The notes below the pieces were generated by a model. The model was not told the origin of the DNA. It worked only from the letters and a program-made list of their open reading frames with translations, and made no database searches. Made by a program: the position numbers and the translations under genes. Shown here piece by piece: positions 47,144-56,506 of a stretch of DNA of 64,000 nt; the stretch's first letter is position 1; every line of letters starts with the position of its first letter. The stretch comes from Vibrio splendidus 12E03 (GTDB lineage: Bacteria > Pseudomonadota > Gammaproteobacteria > Enterobacterales > Vibrionaceae), in the NCBI RefSeq assembly GCF_000272105.2, contig NZ_AJZD02000003.1, forward strand, positions 28,886 to 92,885, written 5' to 3'.

Positions 47144-47540
47144 GCTTTTCATACCTCATCTGCTCGCGAAGTTCGGCGAGCGCGTCCTTTCGCTTTTCTA
47201 ATCTTCGCTTTTCCGCTTCAACATCTGTTATTTGATGCGCCAGTTCTTGTGCATTCTGACGCTTTATCGAGGCATCAAAGAACAAAGACTCTATCGCTGA
47301 TTTGGTACTTTCTCGGCGCATAAACAACCGACTAAGGGCGTTAGATTCACCAACGACATTAAGACACTTCAAATAACGCTGTTGCTCCTCAATTTCTTGC
47401 CACTTCTCTTCAATGAAATTGACCAATTCCTGGTACTGCTTCCTCAGGGTAACGAGCTTTCTTTGCTGTTTACCAATACGAATGTCAACAATATTAATAA
47501 GCTGTCCAAATTCCTTCCATCGCTTCGAGGGTTTGCTCAT
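47136..47540 (-). CDS. sctO: T3SS stalk protein SctO-like
   Basis: About 134 residues, almost wholly helical with two long coiled coils (about 10-60 and 80-130, rich in Glu/Lys/Gln). This is the signature of SctO/YscO, which inserts into the ATPase hexamer and links it to the export gate. Its gene follows the ATPase gene, overlapping by 47 bp, as in most systems. The start at 47540 has GGAG 6 nt upstream; an ATG four codons earlier is less well placed. Confidence 0.82.
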   Translation of the reverse strand: MSKPSKRWKEFGQLINIVDIRIGKQQRKLVTLRKQYQELVNFIEEKWQEIEEQQRYLKCLNVVGESNALSRLFMRRESTKSAIESLFFDASIKRQNAQELAHQITDVEAEKRRLEKRKDALAELREQMRYEKHD

Positions 47541-48756
47541 ATTCCACTCCATCGAACCCTTGCTTTAAGAAAGACATAATGTGCGGATAACGATCTATCG
47601 CCTCATCGGTTTCTAAGTCATTTCCTTTTTCGTACTCTCCAACTCGAATCAACAACTCAACATTGAAGTAGCGATAAACCATGTCTTTTACCCGTTCCGA
47701 TAATCTTACGAACTCATGGCTCTGAACTTTGTTCTGCAAACGACTTTTGCTTTTTAAAACATCGATAGCAGGGTAACGGCCAGTTGATGCTATTGTCGTC
47801 GAATAAACCAAATGACCATCAATCAGAGACTTCACTTCATGCGCGATTGGATCATCATCAATTTCCTTTTCAATCAATACCGTGAAGATTCCGGTTACAG
47901 AGCCAAACTTAGAGTTGCCACAACTTTCAACCAAGCGAGACAAAGCGAGGGAAACGCCTATCGGGATTCCCCCTTTGATCGGCGTGTTATCCAGCATCGC
48001 CTGAGCGCGAGCAAAACGAGTCAGTGAGTCAAAATACAACACGACCTTCTTGCCCTGCTCCATATAATGACGAGCAATAGAGACGGCGACTAACCCTGAA
48101 CGTACCTTCTCCAAAGGATTAGCTTCCGAGGTCGATACTATAGTGATCGATTTCTGAATGACTTCAGGGCCAATTTCACCTTCAAGGAACTCAACGACTT
48201 CACGAGCTCGTTCGCCAATCATGGCGAAGATCACGACATCAGCATCCATATTGTTCGCCATAATAGATACCGTAGTCGTCTTTCCGGCTCCTGCTGGTGC
48301 AAACAAACCAACACGTTGCCCCTCTCCAATGGTAAAAAGTCCATCAATAATTTTGAGTTTGGTTGGAAAAACGGTTTCAATCGGTGCGCGAACATTTAGA
48401 GGTATCGGCTCTACAGCAATTGGTAGATCATGAAACTGACCTTCTTGATTGAGATAGTTATCGCCATAAATCGATTCGCCATAGCAGTTGATCACTTTCC
48501 CAACCAAGGCATTTTCATTTAATGGGAAGCAGAAACGACGCGGCGTAATTTCAACTCGACCGCCACGCTGGACAGCTCCGGGCTGAAGAAGCTTTATCTC
48601 AACTCGCGATCCGGCAACTTTCATCACTTCCCCCCGAATACGCTCCATCGTAACCGTATCGATAAAACACTCCTGACCAACAAAGGTATCGACAGAAACA
48701 TGACAAATAACCGTATCTTGATAGGACTCCTTGACCTTAAAAAAGTGCGTCAACAT
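47494..48756 (-). CDS. sctN: T3SS ATPase SctN
   Basis: This 420-residue F1-beta-like ATPase has Walker A GLFAPAGAGKTT, Walker B KVVLYFDSLTRFARA, the FliI-type motif MIGERAREVVEFL and the arginine-finger region SRLQNK. It unfolds substrates and strips chaperones at the base of the apparatus. It begins in the TAATG overlap with the secretin stop. Length is slightly under the usual ~430-440. Confidence 0.97.
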   Translation of the reverse strand: MLTHFFKVKESYQDTVICHVSVDTFVGQECFIDTVTMERIRGEVMKVAGSRVEIKLLQPGAVQRGGRVEITPRRFCFPLNENALVGKVINCYGESIYGDNYLNQEGQFHDLPIAVEPIPLNVRAPIETVFPTKLKIIDGLFTIGEGQRVGLFAPAGAGKTTTVSIMANNMDADVVIFAMIGERAREVVEFLEGEIGPEVIQKSITIVSTSEANPLEKVRSGLVAVSIARHYMEQGKKVVLYFDSLTRFARAQAMLDNTPIKGGIPIGVSLALSRLVESCGNSKFGSVTGIFTVLIEKEIDDDPIAHEVKSLIDGHLVYSTTIASTGRYPAIDVLKSKSRLQNKVQSHEFVRLSERVKDMVYRYFNVELLIRVGEYEKGNDLETDEAIDRYPHIMSFLKQGFDGVEYEQTLEAMEGIWTAY

Positions 48757-50222
48757 TAGTTAATCACCTTAAAAGAGATCGATACGTAGCGTTTATATTT
48801 TCTCTTAGTTTCGTTAGTATTTTTAAACAACTCACCTAAAAGCGGAATACTAGAAAGAACGGGGACTCCGGTGACAGTTTGTTGGGTTACTGTATTGTCA
48901 AAGCCTCCCAAAATAACGGTTTGCTGAGGTTGGATATACACTTCTGACTGCAATGACTGAGAGCTAACTCTCGGCGGTTTTGACGTCCCGCCTCCCTCAT
49001 CCTCGTCATCATCCAAAGATTCTTCAATATATTCGACTTTAGCTTGGACATCGCCAGAGGGAAGCAAACGACCAGTGACATAGAGGCTATTGTCAGCCTC
49101 AATCTCTTGAGTCTGGACTTGTTTCTCTGATATCAAAGTAATCGTTGCCGTATCTTTTTTACCAAAATGACCCTGCTGATTTTCCAGAATCAATAAATTG
49201 GTCTCATAAATACCGCGCGCAACCCCATTCGACGACAAAGCCTGAAAATTTTGTAGAAAATCCTTAGTTTGCGTAAACGGGGGCACCACTATGTCGTATA
49301 TACCACGACTGCCATTTAACCAAGAGCTGTCTATTCCTAGGTTTTCACTTCTAGATACTGCGATGTCGTACACTTTGAGTGAAAATAATAATTGCTGACG
49401 CTTAATATCGATCAGAGCTGCAATTCGTTTCGCTAGCTTAACTTCAGCAGGTGTCCCACGGATAAGTAGTGCATTAGAGCCTGGTAAAGGCTGTACTTTG
49501 GAAGTTTTCTCTTCTTCATCTAGCTGTTGTTTATCCCCATCACTCAGCTTTACTTTGTAGGCTCTTTGAATAATTTCATCGTCGTTAACATTTTGGAATT
49601 GCCCAATGTTTATGATCGCGGCTGAAATCAAAGAAGTAGCACCGGGGAAGACAATGTTGCCGTCAAAAGTATCAATTTGTCGGTCAACCACAGAGAGGTA
49701 ATGGAAATTGATTCTTGCCAGTTCAAGGTCATTACCATTCTCAAGAAACTGGTTCTTATCCACCATAGTCGCGTAACCGACCGCATCATTGACAAACTTT
49801 CGAGTACCAGAGAACAAGATAGAATTACCGCGTTCAACTAACTTCACCTTAGTTGTCGTGCTTATTTTGAAGGTTTGTTGGAGCTCTTTTAACAAGGTTT
49901 TCGGTGCGATGTTACGCGGTTTATAAGCATAATTGATATAAGCTTGACCCGACTGAACCGTGAGAGTACCGCCGTAAACATACCAGTCAAAGTCATATAC
50001 TTCTGATAACTGACTTAACAGATCCGCTCCATTCCCTGATAATGTCTGAGTAATCAACTGACGTTCAGTTTTGTTGTCTACATCTTCAACCAGCTTAACT
50101 TGCATCTCTTTAGCTATTGCTTTGAGCGCACCTTGCAAATTAATATCCTGCTGTTTAATCAACACTTCAGCTCGAACCAGTGTCGACAAAAAGATTAGGC
50201 ACAGTAGTCGTTTATACTTCAT
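48756..50222 (-). CDS. sctC: T3SS outer-membrane secretin SctC
   Basis: About 488 residues: signal peptide (1-18), N0 and N1 domains (about 20-170; LKAIAKEMQVKLVEDV, FDWYVYGGTLTV), an N3-like domain with 'GSNALLIRGTPAEV' and the secretin core (about 290-488) ending 'VTGVPVLSSIPLLGELFKN' and 'YVSISFKV'. It forms the outer-membrane ring. A Glu/Asp/Gly insert (ESLDDDEDEGGG) is in the barrel. ATG at 50222, overlapping the small upstream gene. Confidence 0.95.
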   Translation of the reverse strand: MKYKRLLCLIFLSTLVRAEVLIKQQDINLQGALKAIAKEMQVKLVEDVDNKTERQLITQTLSGNGADLLSQLSEVYDFDWYVYGGTLTVQSGQAYINYAYKPRNIAPKTLLKELQQTFKISTTTKVKLVERGNSILFSGTRKFVNDAVGYATMVDKNQFLENGNDLELARINFHYLSVVDRQIDTFDGNIVFPGATSLISAAIINIGQFQNVNDDEIIQRAYKVKLSDGDKQQLDEEEKTSKVQPLPGSNALLIRGTPAEVKLAKRIAALIDIKRQQLLFSLKVYDIAVSRSENLGIDSSWLNGSRGIYDIVVPPFTQTKDFLQNFQALSSNGVARGIYETNLLILENQQGHFGKKDTATITLISEKQVQTQEIEADNSLYVTGRLLPSGDVQAKVEYIEESLDDDEDEGGGTSKPPRVSSQSLQSEVYIQPQQTVILGGFDNTVTQQTVTGVPVLSSIPLLGELFKNTNETKRKYKRYVSISFKVIN

Positions 50223-50463
50223 CAATAATCTCTTCTAGACGTTGTTGATCTGCTTTCATGCGGCGAATAGTTTCGTTAATCACAGTTTGTTCAATCACCA
50301 TATCGACAACATCCTGCTCAGTAACAACATTATCCTCACCAGAAGAAGCTTCACCTAGAGCTTGCTTATTTTTATCTACCTGCTGAGCCACTAATTCGAA
50401 ATCAGATTGAGTTTCTGATAGCCCAGTAATATAAGTGGTATTTATCATTTCAACTCTAGCCAT
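50212..50463 (-). CDS. Small T3SS protein, possibly inner rod (SctI) or adaptor
   Basis: This 83-residue hydrophilic protein has no TM segment; a Ser/Gly/Glu linker lies mid-protein and the C-terminal ~40 residues form an amphipathic helix. Size and place (between SctT and SctC) suit an inner-rod or small secreted subunit, but the C-terminal helix lacks the usual rod/needle pattern, so the family is not settled. SctT's stop lies inside its first codons (AAGGTAGG before the ATG). Confidence 0.65.
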   Translation of the reverse strand: MARVEMINTTYITGLSETQSDFELVAQQVDKNKQALGEASSGEDNVVTEQDVVDMVIEQTVINETIRRMKADQQRLEEIIDEV

Positions 50464-51139
50464 AACCTACCTTTTGCATCATTTGCTTGAAAACATAAAA
50501 CTGGTCGTTCAGCAACCAGAGGTTAAGTAAAATAATCACCACGATCGCTTTAATGTTTGGTGTAACAAAAAGTGATAAGGATGCTTTTTTGAAAAACAGA
50601 TCGACGTAACCGCAACAGACTGTAATCGCGAGCATAATAATGATGTACTTGCCTGCTACAATTACCATCATCTTCAAACTATCCGTGATGAGGAAGAACA
50701 AGGACTCAAAATCTAGATTGAGATTTGTCTCATTACTGTGCGCTATCACGTCAATGATCGGGCGAAACAAAGTACCGCTTTGCAACGCATAAACTAAGAA
50801 AGTTAAGCTACTTATTTTTGCCAACGCCTCCGATTCATCCGTAAAGCGTTTGTCCTGAACCGACTGCTCGTTAAGTAGTAATAACTGTTGAATAACGCTG
50901 CCTACGGTTCCACTAAGCCAGTAAGGAACAGAGGAGAACATCGCAAAAATCACCGCCGTTATCACCCAAGCAAATGTCGGGATCTGGTCGAGTTGACTAG
51001 AATCAACAAAAATCGCTATTGCTGCGGCGATCGCAAGACAGGTAATGTTGTCTAAATAAAGCCTGGTCGGGTTATAAATTTTTAAAAAAAGGAAAAAACC
51101 AGCAAACAGCATCCAATTGGGAAATAATAATTCCCCCAT
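50456..51139 (-). CDS. sctT: T3SS export apparatus protein SctT
   Basis: About 227 residues with six or so TM helices and the SctT/FliR core (FLFLKIYNPTRLY, FSSVPYWLSGTVGSVI, LTFLVYALQSG). It is part of the export gate with SctR and SctS. Start: the ATG at 51139, one base after the SctR stop (TAATATG), rather than a TTG at 51148. Confidence 0.92.
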   Translation of the reverse strand: MGELLFPNWMLFAGFFLFLKIYNPTRLYLDNITCLAIAAAIAIFVDSSQLDQIPTFAWVITAVIFAMFSSVPYWLSGTVGSVIQQLLLLNEQSVQDKRFTDESEALAKISSLTFLVYALQSGTLFRPIIDVIAHSNETNLNLDFESLFFLITDSLKMMVIVAGKYIIIMLAITVCCGYVDLFFKKASLSLFVTPNIKAIVVIILLNLWLLNDQFYVFKQMMQKVGYG

Positions 51140-51140
51140 A

Positions 51141-51827
51141 TTAGCCAAGAGCTCTGAACAATAAAGTCCAGCTATCCGAGAAGTAGAAAACCGCCAATTT
51201 CACGGGTGTTGAAATTACGGTAGGTGACAACATCGTCATACCAACACCACTCAAAATCACCGCAATCAAAAAGTCGATGCTGACAAACACCATGTACAAT
51301 TTAAGTCCCAGTTCAAAACCCTGATATAGGTCAAGAATCAGATTGCCTAGAAAAAACTTAAACGTATCGTTATCCTCATCAAAATGAAGTGGAATATCGA
51401 TCATACTTGTCAATTGATTCGTCTTAGTCTCAGCTCGATCCAACAATTCGGGGAAAAAATCAAAGATGTTACTGGCTAAATAATACATCGTAATATCTTT
51501 GGGCTGCTCTTCTTCCAATGTCAGATCCAATGGCAAACCAAGAGTCTCTTTCTTCTGTTCAGAGAAATAGGGCTTTACGCGCTCAATACCAGGCTTAATA
51601 ACTGGCCATAAACTATTCAGCGCCATTAGCGCTGCAAGCAAGTTGACAACGATCGTAGGTGGTATCTGCTGAGTCCCAACCGCATTTTTAATAATGTTGA
51701 GCACAATGTTGTATTTAACAAAACCAGAAAAGCAGATAAAAAATACCGTTGACAACAACGCCAGCGTCAACAAAACGATCAGGTTTGCACCAGAAAATGC
51801 ATTATCTGGACTAAGCAACTGAATCAT
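51141..51827 (-). CDS. sctR: T3SS export apparatus protein SctR
   Basis: This 228-residue FliP/SctR protein has a first TM block (about 17-37), a second near 55-75, and two more at the C-terminus, with the conserved block VGMTMLSPTVISTPVKLAVF, which matches the FliP family signature. It forms the ring of the export gate. It precedes sctT with overlap and follows the needle-like gene after a small hairpin. Confidence 0.95.
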   Translation of the reverse strand: MIQLLSPDNAFSGANLIVLLTLALLSTVFFICFSGFVKYNIVLNIIKNAVGTQQIPPTIVVNLLAALMALNSLWPVIKPGIERVKPYFSEQKKETLGLPLDLTLEEEQPKDITMYYLASNIFDFFPELLDRAETKTNQLTSMIDIPLHFDEDNDTFKFFLGNLILDLYQGFELGLKLYMVFVSIDFLIAVILSGVGMTMLSPTVISTPVKLAVFYFSDSWTLLFRALG

Positions 51828-51858
51828 AAACTGGGCTCACTTACAGCTAAAAGTAGCA

Positions 51859-51872
51859 GGGTCAAATGACCC
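51859..51872 (-). promoter_or_regulatory. Hairpin between needle-like gene and sctR
   Basis: GGGTCAAATGACCC, a 5-6 bp stem 7 bp past the stop of the 91-aa gene. Such hairpins often separate highly made needle subunits from membrane components. Confidence 0.5.
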
Positions 51873-51879
51873 CGACGTA

Positions 51880-52155
51880 TTAAATATTTCGTGCAGAAGC
51901 TGAAATTGAATCTTTGACGGATTTTAGTGTTGACGTCGATGTTTGAGCGGCGATGCTCTGATCGGCCATCAACTGCTGAAGCTCAAGTGACTCGGACGCA
52001 CTTAAGACTAGTGTTCCAGTAGGATCTTTCGTAAAAGTACCGTCGCTAGCTGTAGTACCTGTATGGTCTGTAATAAAAGTCGACACTTTGTCGTCTGCAT
52101 TATCGATAAGGCCACCGAAAACGCCTGAAATATAACCTGTGCTTAAATTGGACAT
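51880..52155 (-). CDS. Needle-type filament subunit (SctF-like)
   Basis: This 91-residue protein has no signal peptide. Its first half is polar with Gly/Thr/Asp; the second half is helical and ends QTSTSTLKSVKDSISASARNI, which resembles the C-terminal needle-subunit pattern (S-T-L-x-x-x-K-D...N-x). Size agrees with SctF (about 80-90). It heads the sctR-sctT-SctC-SctN transcript and is the first gene after a 139-bp gap, as expected for an abundant subunit. An inner-rod (SctI) identity is the alternative. Confidence 0.68.
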   Translation of the reverse strand: MSNLSTGYISGVFGGLIDNADDKVSTFITDHTGTTASDGTFTKDPTGTLVLSASESLELQQLMADQSIAAQTSTSTLKSVKDSISASARNI

Positions 52156-52294
52156 TGCTTGTTTCCATTATGTGATGTGTTGAGCGCATTATCACTAAAC
52201 AACCTGTCACCACACAGTGAAAATTCCTGATAATTACCCTTATCATGCACACTCAAAAAAGGTCAGCTTTTACCACCCAAGACTCTTCTGGATA
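52156..52294 (-). promoter_or_regulatory. Promoter region of the needle/SctR operon
   Basis: 139 bp, AT-rich, with an inverted repeat TGATAA-N6-TTATCA at 52228-52245 and a second pair GTGAT/ATCAC around 52173-52194. A VtrB-like activator would be expected to act here. No box assignments are certain. Confidence 0.5.
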
Positions 52295-55200
52295 TTAACT
52301 TGGTACACTATATAAAGAGCCATCAAGACGATTGATGACTTCAGGTTCACCCTCCTCTGAATACAAGAAGTTAATGTCACCTAAAGACTCATTAAGCATT
52401 ACCTGACTGAGTTTTTTAACTTTAACCATGGGTAAAACTCCAGCGGGATGACGACTCAACGAAGACGCTCGCATACACTCAATTTTACTCAACTTATAAA
52501 GACTCCGCCCAGTCTCACCTTTTCTATTCAACTGTTGATTCAAGGATTTAAAAATCGCCCTGACGCTTTTACTGTCTTGCACATCGTCAAGCTGCTCAAG
52601 GGTTTGTTTAAACTGATCAATTAACACACTTATGGGCATCTGATATTTTGCTACAGCTGTTACCGAAGATGCTTTGTCCACATTTAGCATTTGGCTCTGA
52701 CTTTGGCTTGATGCACGTAAAGCTCTCAGCATCTTCCCCCCGGATGGATAAGCCTCCATTAACTGACCAAGAGACGCAGAATGTTTGGGCGTGATATGAA
52801 AAGCTCGGCGCATGTTATCCGCCCAACGAGAACTCCAGCTGATCTTTTGCTCATACGATACTTTTAAATGTTGTATATTCTCTGCAGCAATAGTTTTAAT
52901 AACTTGATGAGAGCCACTTTGCCTTGCATTAAACAAAGTCATAAGTTGTGATTTAGCGAGGTTTTGCGTTGCTATATCCCATTCAGGATGCTTTTCAATA
53001 CATCGTTTGAAATTTTCTATCACAGTACATATCAGCTCAAGCTGTTGAGAAGTGATATCTGAACTGGCTGGCTTTGACTGTTGGCTGAGCTTACTAATCG
53101 TTTCCGTTGTTTGATGTTTTGTGGGGTAATGCGCAGTTAATCCATCACCAAATGGCTTAACAGACACAAACGTCTTTTCATCAATGGCTATTGGAAATGC
53201 ATGGGTAGACGATAGCGGAAATAGCATCACGCTCGCACCACTGTTAGCTTCTGCATCCACACTGACAAAATAATCCACGCTTTGTGTGGCACTAGTTTGT
53301 TCCCCTAGCTTAAACTCCCTGGCTTGTTGTCTACTCAATTCAATGTCAATACCGGCTTTAACATACGTTCGAGGCATCACCATTGAAAGACTAGGAGAGG
53401 CATCAATGCCCAGTTGAAATCTGAATTGGCTATTTGCGGAACCACTCACCTTAGCTATTGATGAATCACTACTGGAAAACTGAGCCTTATTAAACTCAGT
53501 TTCAAGGCCCTGCTGCCAATCCTCTGTTCTAAATAGATACCCAAGAGTTTTCTGCAAATCATTATTACTCACATCAAAAGCAAAGCTCTGCTGACTGTCT
53601 TTCATTGCCGTTAACGCTAAAGTCGCTTCAAACGGCATAAGGGTGACTAAAGAGCCATTGCGATATCTGACTAATTTAGTTAGATCTTCTAAACCTCCAC
53701 CAGTCCCAACGATAGCACTTGCGCCTTTTTCACCCTTGCGCACGAATTGAATTTGAGTTGTATTCCCCTCCAAAGAGAGCAGTTTACAGTCGTAATGCTT
53801 CTCATAGTTGGCGACCACCCCGGCGAAATATCCCCCAGAAAACGGTAACCCGAAATGAGCTACCCCCGCAAAACCACTCACCCCATAATGGGCACTTAGA
53901 GTCAAAGCATCGCCTTGAGGTAAAGTACTCACTCGACCGCTGATCTGCTCAGTGATCTGATGTGCTGGAGTTTGCCGCCCCATCCAATCATTCCAAATTT
54001 TTCCCAAACCACTATGGGTATTGCCCATAGACTCAGCTAATCTAACACCCGATTTATGGGCACTCCGCAGTGCCTTCATCGATGCAAGACCTCGTAAAAC
54101 AGCCTGATTACATTCACCATGATTTTCAGTGAATAACTTATTAGCCAATGTTTGATTTGATTGCGCTTTACCCTGTTTAAACTGTTCGCTCACCTGAGTC
54201 GCTAAATAAAGGCGTGCATTGGTCAATGTGCGCTCAATATAAGGTAGATACAGGTCAAGATCTTGCAGGGTAAAAGGCGTTGATTTAGCCTCAGATAAAG
54301 CAGTCAATGACATTTGTATTGATGCAAACTGAGTGAAGTCAAACAACACATCAGATGAAGGGTGGCCGAGTAAATCATCCATTCGTTGCTGCAATGAAAT
54401 GATTCGTTGTTTTAGGTGTTTATCATAAGAGCCATGCTCGCGTTTAAAACCTAACACTAACTGATCTAAGATGGTGGTACTGTTGGATAATTGCTTAGCT
54501 ACCCCCTGCTTAGCCGGTTCAACACCTACTGTCGATGACCTATCAGAACCAGCTTGTATCGCCATGGCAATCCGCATTTCCTGATCCGTTTTCTTATACA
54601 CCCTAGCTGAACTACTGATAATCTGGTTGAGTGATATCCCTTGCTCCCATTTTGACTGCAGGTACTCTTGCTGACTTAGTTCATGGAAAATTCGTTTCTC
54701 AACAGACATGATTACAGGAGAAACTTTCTGACGTTCTATCTTATCCTTTACCCAATGAACTGAAGTTTGTAGGCCAGGATCAACGACTTTAGCGAACGAC
54801 TTTACCGCATCAATTTTTCTTCCGCGATTCCACTTCTCATGACCACGAGACAACCGATGCTTTATACTGTCAATCCAACCCGATAAAGGCACATATTGAT
54901 TTCCAATATGCTTAATTTTGTGATCTATAAAAGGGTTGGCATTTGCAAAATGGTTACTGTTATTGACGTTAAAATGCGCAAAAGCGATAGGAGGGCTGTC
55001 GGACACTATGGGAGATAAACTATTGTCCCCTTTTTGTAAAGTCAGATGCTGCGCATCAACATATCTTACCTTGGACACTTTAGTAGCACTTTCGATCACC
55101 ACTTGAAGCGTTGAACCGCAAGGTTTTATGCTGGTAATATATTCATTGGAAGACAGGCGTAAATCAAGCTTCACGCTTTCCTCTTCACCTATCACAAGTT

Positions 55201-55756
55201 CTCTTGGGCTAGCTAGGATTACTTTCGTAGGTGTTTCACCCTTTAACATTATTACCGAGCAAGATTCAGTAGGTGTGTCTTTGACGTCAGCCTGAGCAGG
55301 TGTTTTATCGACTCGCACATTAAAGCCAGCTCCCTCTGCCCGCAGGTTCTCGGTAAATTCACCGATGAGCTTTAAAATGCAGTGACGTTCATTACCTGTT
55401 TTTGTGTCTCTGTAACAAGCATGAAGCTTATTATCGTGGCCAACCCACAAACGACTAAAGTGAGCATCGGGCGTTCTGACCTCTGCTTGGTAGTAGTTAG
55501 GCTTAGAAAAGCTTCGTTGATGCAAGAACTCACGTAATAAGCCTTTGTTCTTACCCGTAATTAAGACGAGTTTACCTTTTCTGAGCGACAGCATCATTTT
55601 TAAACCATGGTGGTCATCGACACTCGTCAAATCAATAAAATGTTTTGCTTCAATCTCTCGACGCTTTACGGGAGTAAACAAGAGACCTTGCTGGACTGGA
55701 TCTACTTCCGTTCCACTGGATCGAGAATAAACAGACATTAATGATGTAGAGTACAT
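52295..55756 (-). CDS. Large protein of unknown function inside the T3SS locus, candidate effector
   Basis: 1153 residues, with no signal peptide and no TM helix. About 20-260 is beta-rich with repeated short hydrophobic strands (MMLSLRKGKLVLIT; RLWVGHDNKLHACYR), like propeller blades. About 280-620 is helical and charged. About 620-900 is again beta-rich with Gly (LSAHYGVSGFAGVAHFGLPFSGG, ASAIVGTGGG). The C-terminus is helical. This plan vaguely recalls AvrE/DspE-type pore-forming effectors (propeller, then barrel) though it is shorter than their ~1800 residues; I could not find a motif that fixes the family. It lies between the needle gene and the VtrB-like gene, where V. parahaemolyticus carries effectors. 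Start 55756 has ACAGG upstream. Confidence 0.7.
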   Translation of the reverse strand: MYSTSLMSVYSRSSGTEVDPVQQGLLFTPVKRREIEAKHFIDLTSVDDHHGLKMMLSLRKGKLVLITGKNKGLLREFLHQRSFSKPNYYQAEVRTPDAHFSRLWVGHDNKLHACYRDTKTGNERHCILKLIGEFTENLRAEGAGFNVRVDKTPAQADVKDTPTESCSVIMLKGETPTKVILASPRELVIGEEESVKLDLRLSSNEYITSIKPCGSTLQVVIESATKVSKVRYVDAQHLTLQKGDNSLSPIVSDSPPIAFAHFNVNNSNHFANANPFIDHKIKHIGNQYVPLSGWIDSIKHRLSRGHEKWNRGRKIDAVKSFAKVVDPGLQTSVHWVKDKIERQKVSPVIMSVEKRIFHELSQQEYLQSKWEQGISLNQIISSSARVYKKTDQEMRIAMAIQAGSDRSSTVGVEPAKQGVAKQLSNSTTILDQLVLGFKREHGSYDKHLKQRIISLQQRMDDLLGHPSSDVLFDFTQFASIQMSLTALSEAKSTPFTLQDLDLYLPYIERTLTNARLYLATQVSEQFKQGKAQSNQTLANKLFTENHGECNQAVLRGLASMKALRSAHKSGVRLAESMGNTHSGLGKIWNDWMGRQTPAHQITEQISGRVSTLPQGDALTLSAHYGVSGFAGVAHFGLPFSGGYFAGVVANYEKHYDCKLLSLEGNTTQIQFVRKGEKGASAIVGTGGGLEDLTKLVRYRNGSLVTLMPFEATLALTAMKDSQQSFAFDVSNNDLQKTLGYLFRTEDWQQGLETEFNKAQFSSSDSSIAKVSGSANSQFRFQLGIDASPSLSMVMPRTYVKAGIDIELSRQQAREFKLGEQTSATQSVDYFVSVDAEANSGASVMLFPLSSTHAFPIAIDEKTFVSVKPFGDGLTAHYPTKHQTTETISKLSQQSKPASSDITSQQLELICTVIENFKRCIEKHPEWDIATQNLAKSQLMTLFNARQSGSHQVIKTIAAENIQHLKVSYEQKISWSSRWADNMRRAFHITPKHSASLGQLMEAYPSGGKMLRALRASSQSQSQMLNVDKASSVTAVAKYQMPISVLIDQFKQTLEQLDDVQDSKSVRAIFKSLNQQLNRKGETGRSLYKLSKIECMRASSLSRHPAGVLPMVKVKKLSQVMLNESLGDINFLYSEEGEPEVINRLDGSLYSVPS

Positions 55757-55978
55757 AAACTTACCTGTTAGTTTTAACCGAACAAGTTTATCTATGCACG
55801 AAACAGGACATTATTGTAATTAATAAAAATGATAATATCGGAATAAATACGTCCATTGGATATTACATGAACTGTTTTTATTCAAATCACCTTAATTCGT
55901 AAAAACACTGAACTATCTAGCGTGTAGGTAGGAGAACAGCAACGACAAACGCCATTGCTATCCCAAGATGCAGAGAGT

Positions 55979-56506
55979 TCATCTCATAAAAAGCAGAATT
56001 CCAGTCGTCAGAACCGAGGCCAATAAAGAAGCAGAAAAAACCATTGTAAACCAAAATGTCCCCTTAACAGGGGAACTGATAGGTTCAGAAACAGAGTTAA
56101 GATAAGAAGAATTGATAACCGGTTTAGTGCTACTAACGATACTTTTAATCGCCAAGGTCGGTATATCTTCGGACGATAATTGGGCTACGGCCTCATCATC
56201 AAGAATCAACATATAACCCTCTTTCGGTACGGTTTTTATCTCGCAAGCCAGATCACTAAATAAGGCTAGCGATTTACGTAAATTGGAAATTGCTTTGGTC
56301 AGAGACGTTTCACTCACCAAAACCCTTCCCCAAACCTGCTCATGAATCTCATCTTTGCTTAATACTTGATTACTTCGTTCACACAGTAATTTGAGAATTG
56401 CAGCTTCCCGCCCCCCCAAATTCACAACGTGATCACAGGCAACAACCTCACGTTTTAAAATGTCAAAAATCACCTGATTTCCCAATACGTAATTTCTTTC
56501 CATCAT
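55979..56506 (-). CDS. Membrane-bound ToxR-type activator, VtrB-like
   Basis: 175 residues: winged helix (about 10-105; GGREAAILKLLCERSNQVLSKDEI, VSETSLTKAISNLRK, IKTVPKEGYMLIL), linker and one TM segment (about 150-172) with only three residues beyond it. VtrB in V. parahaemolyticus has exactly this form (about 179 residues, no periplasmic domain) and activates T3SS2 genes under VtrA control. An A-tract-rich region lies upstream. ATG at 56506 or 56503. Confidence 0.85.
   Translation of the reverse strand: MMERNYVLGNQVIFDILKREVVACDHVVNLGGREAAILKLLCERSNQVLSKDEIHEQVWGRVLVSETSLTKAISNLRKSLALFSDLACEIKTVPKEGYMLILDDEAVAQLSSEDIPTLAIKSIVSSTKPVINSSYLNSVSEPISSPVKGTFWFTMVFSASLLASVLTTGILLFMR

Noticed and set aside
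52295..55756. Definite AvrE/DspE assignment for the 1153-aa protein
   Set aside because: Only the overall layout is suggestive; no WxxxE or other family motif was found, and length differs by about 650 residues.
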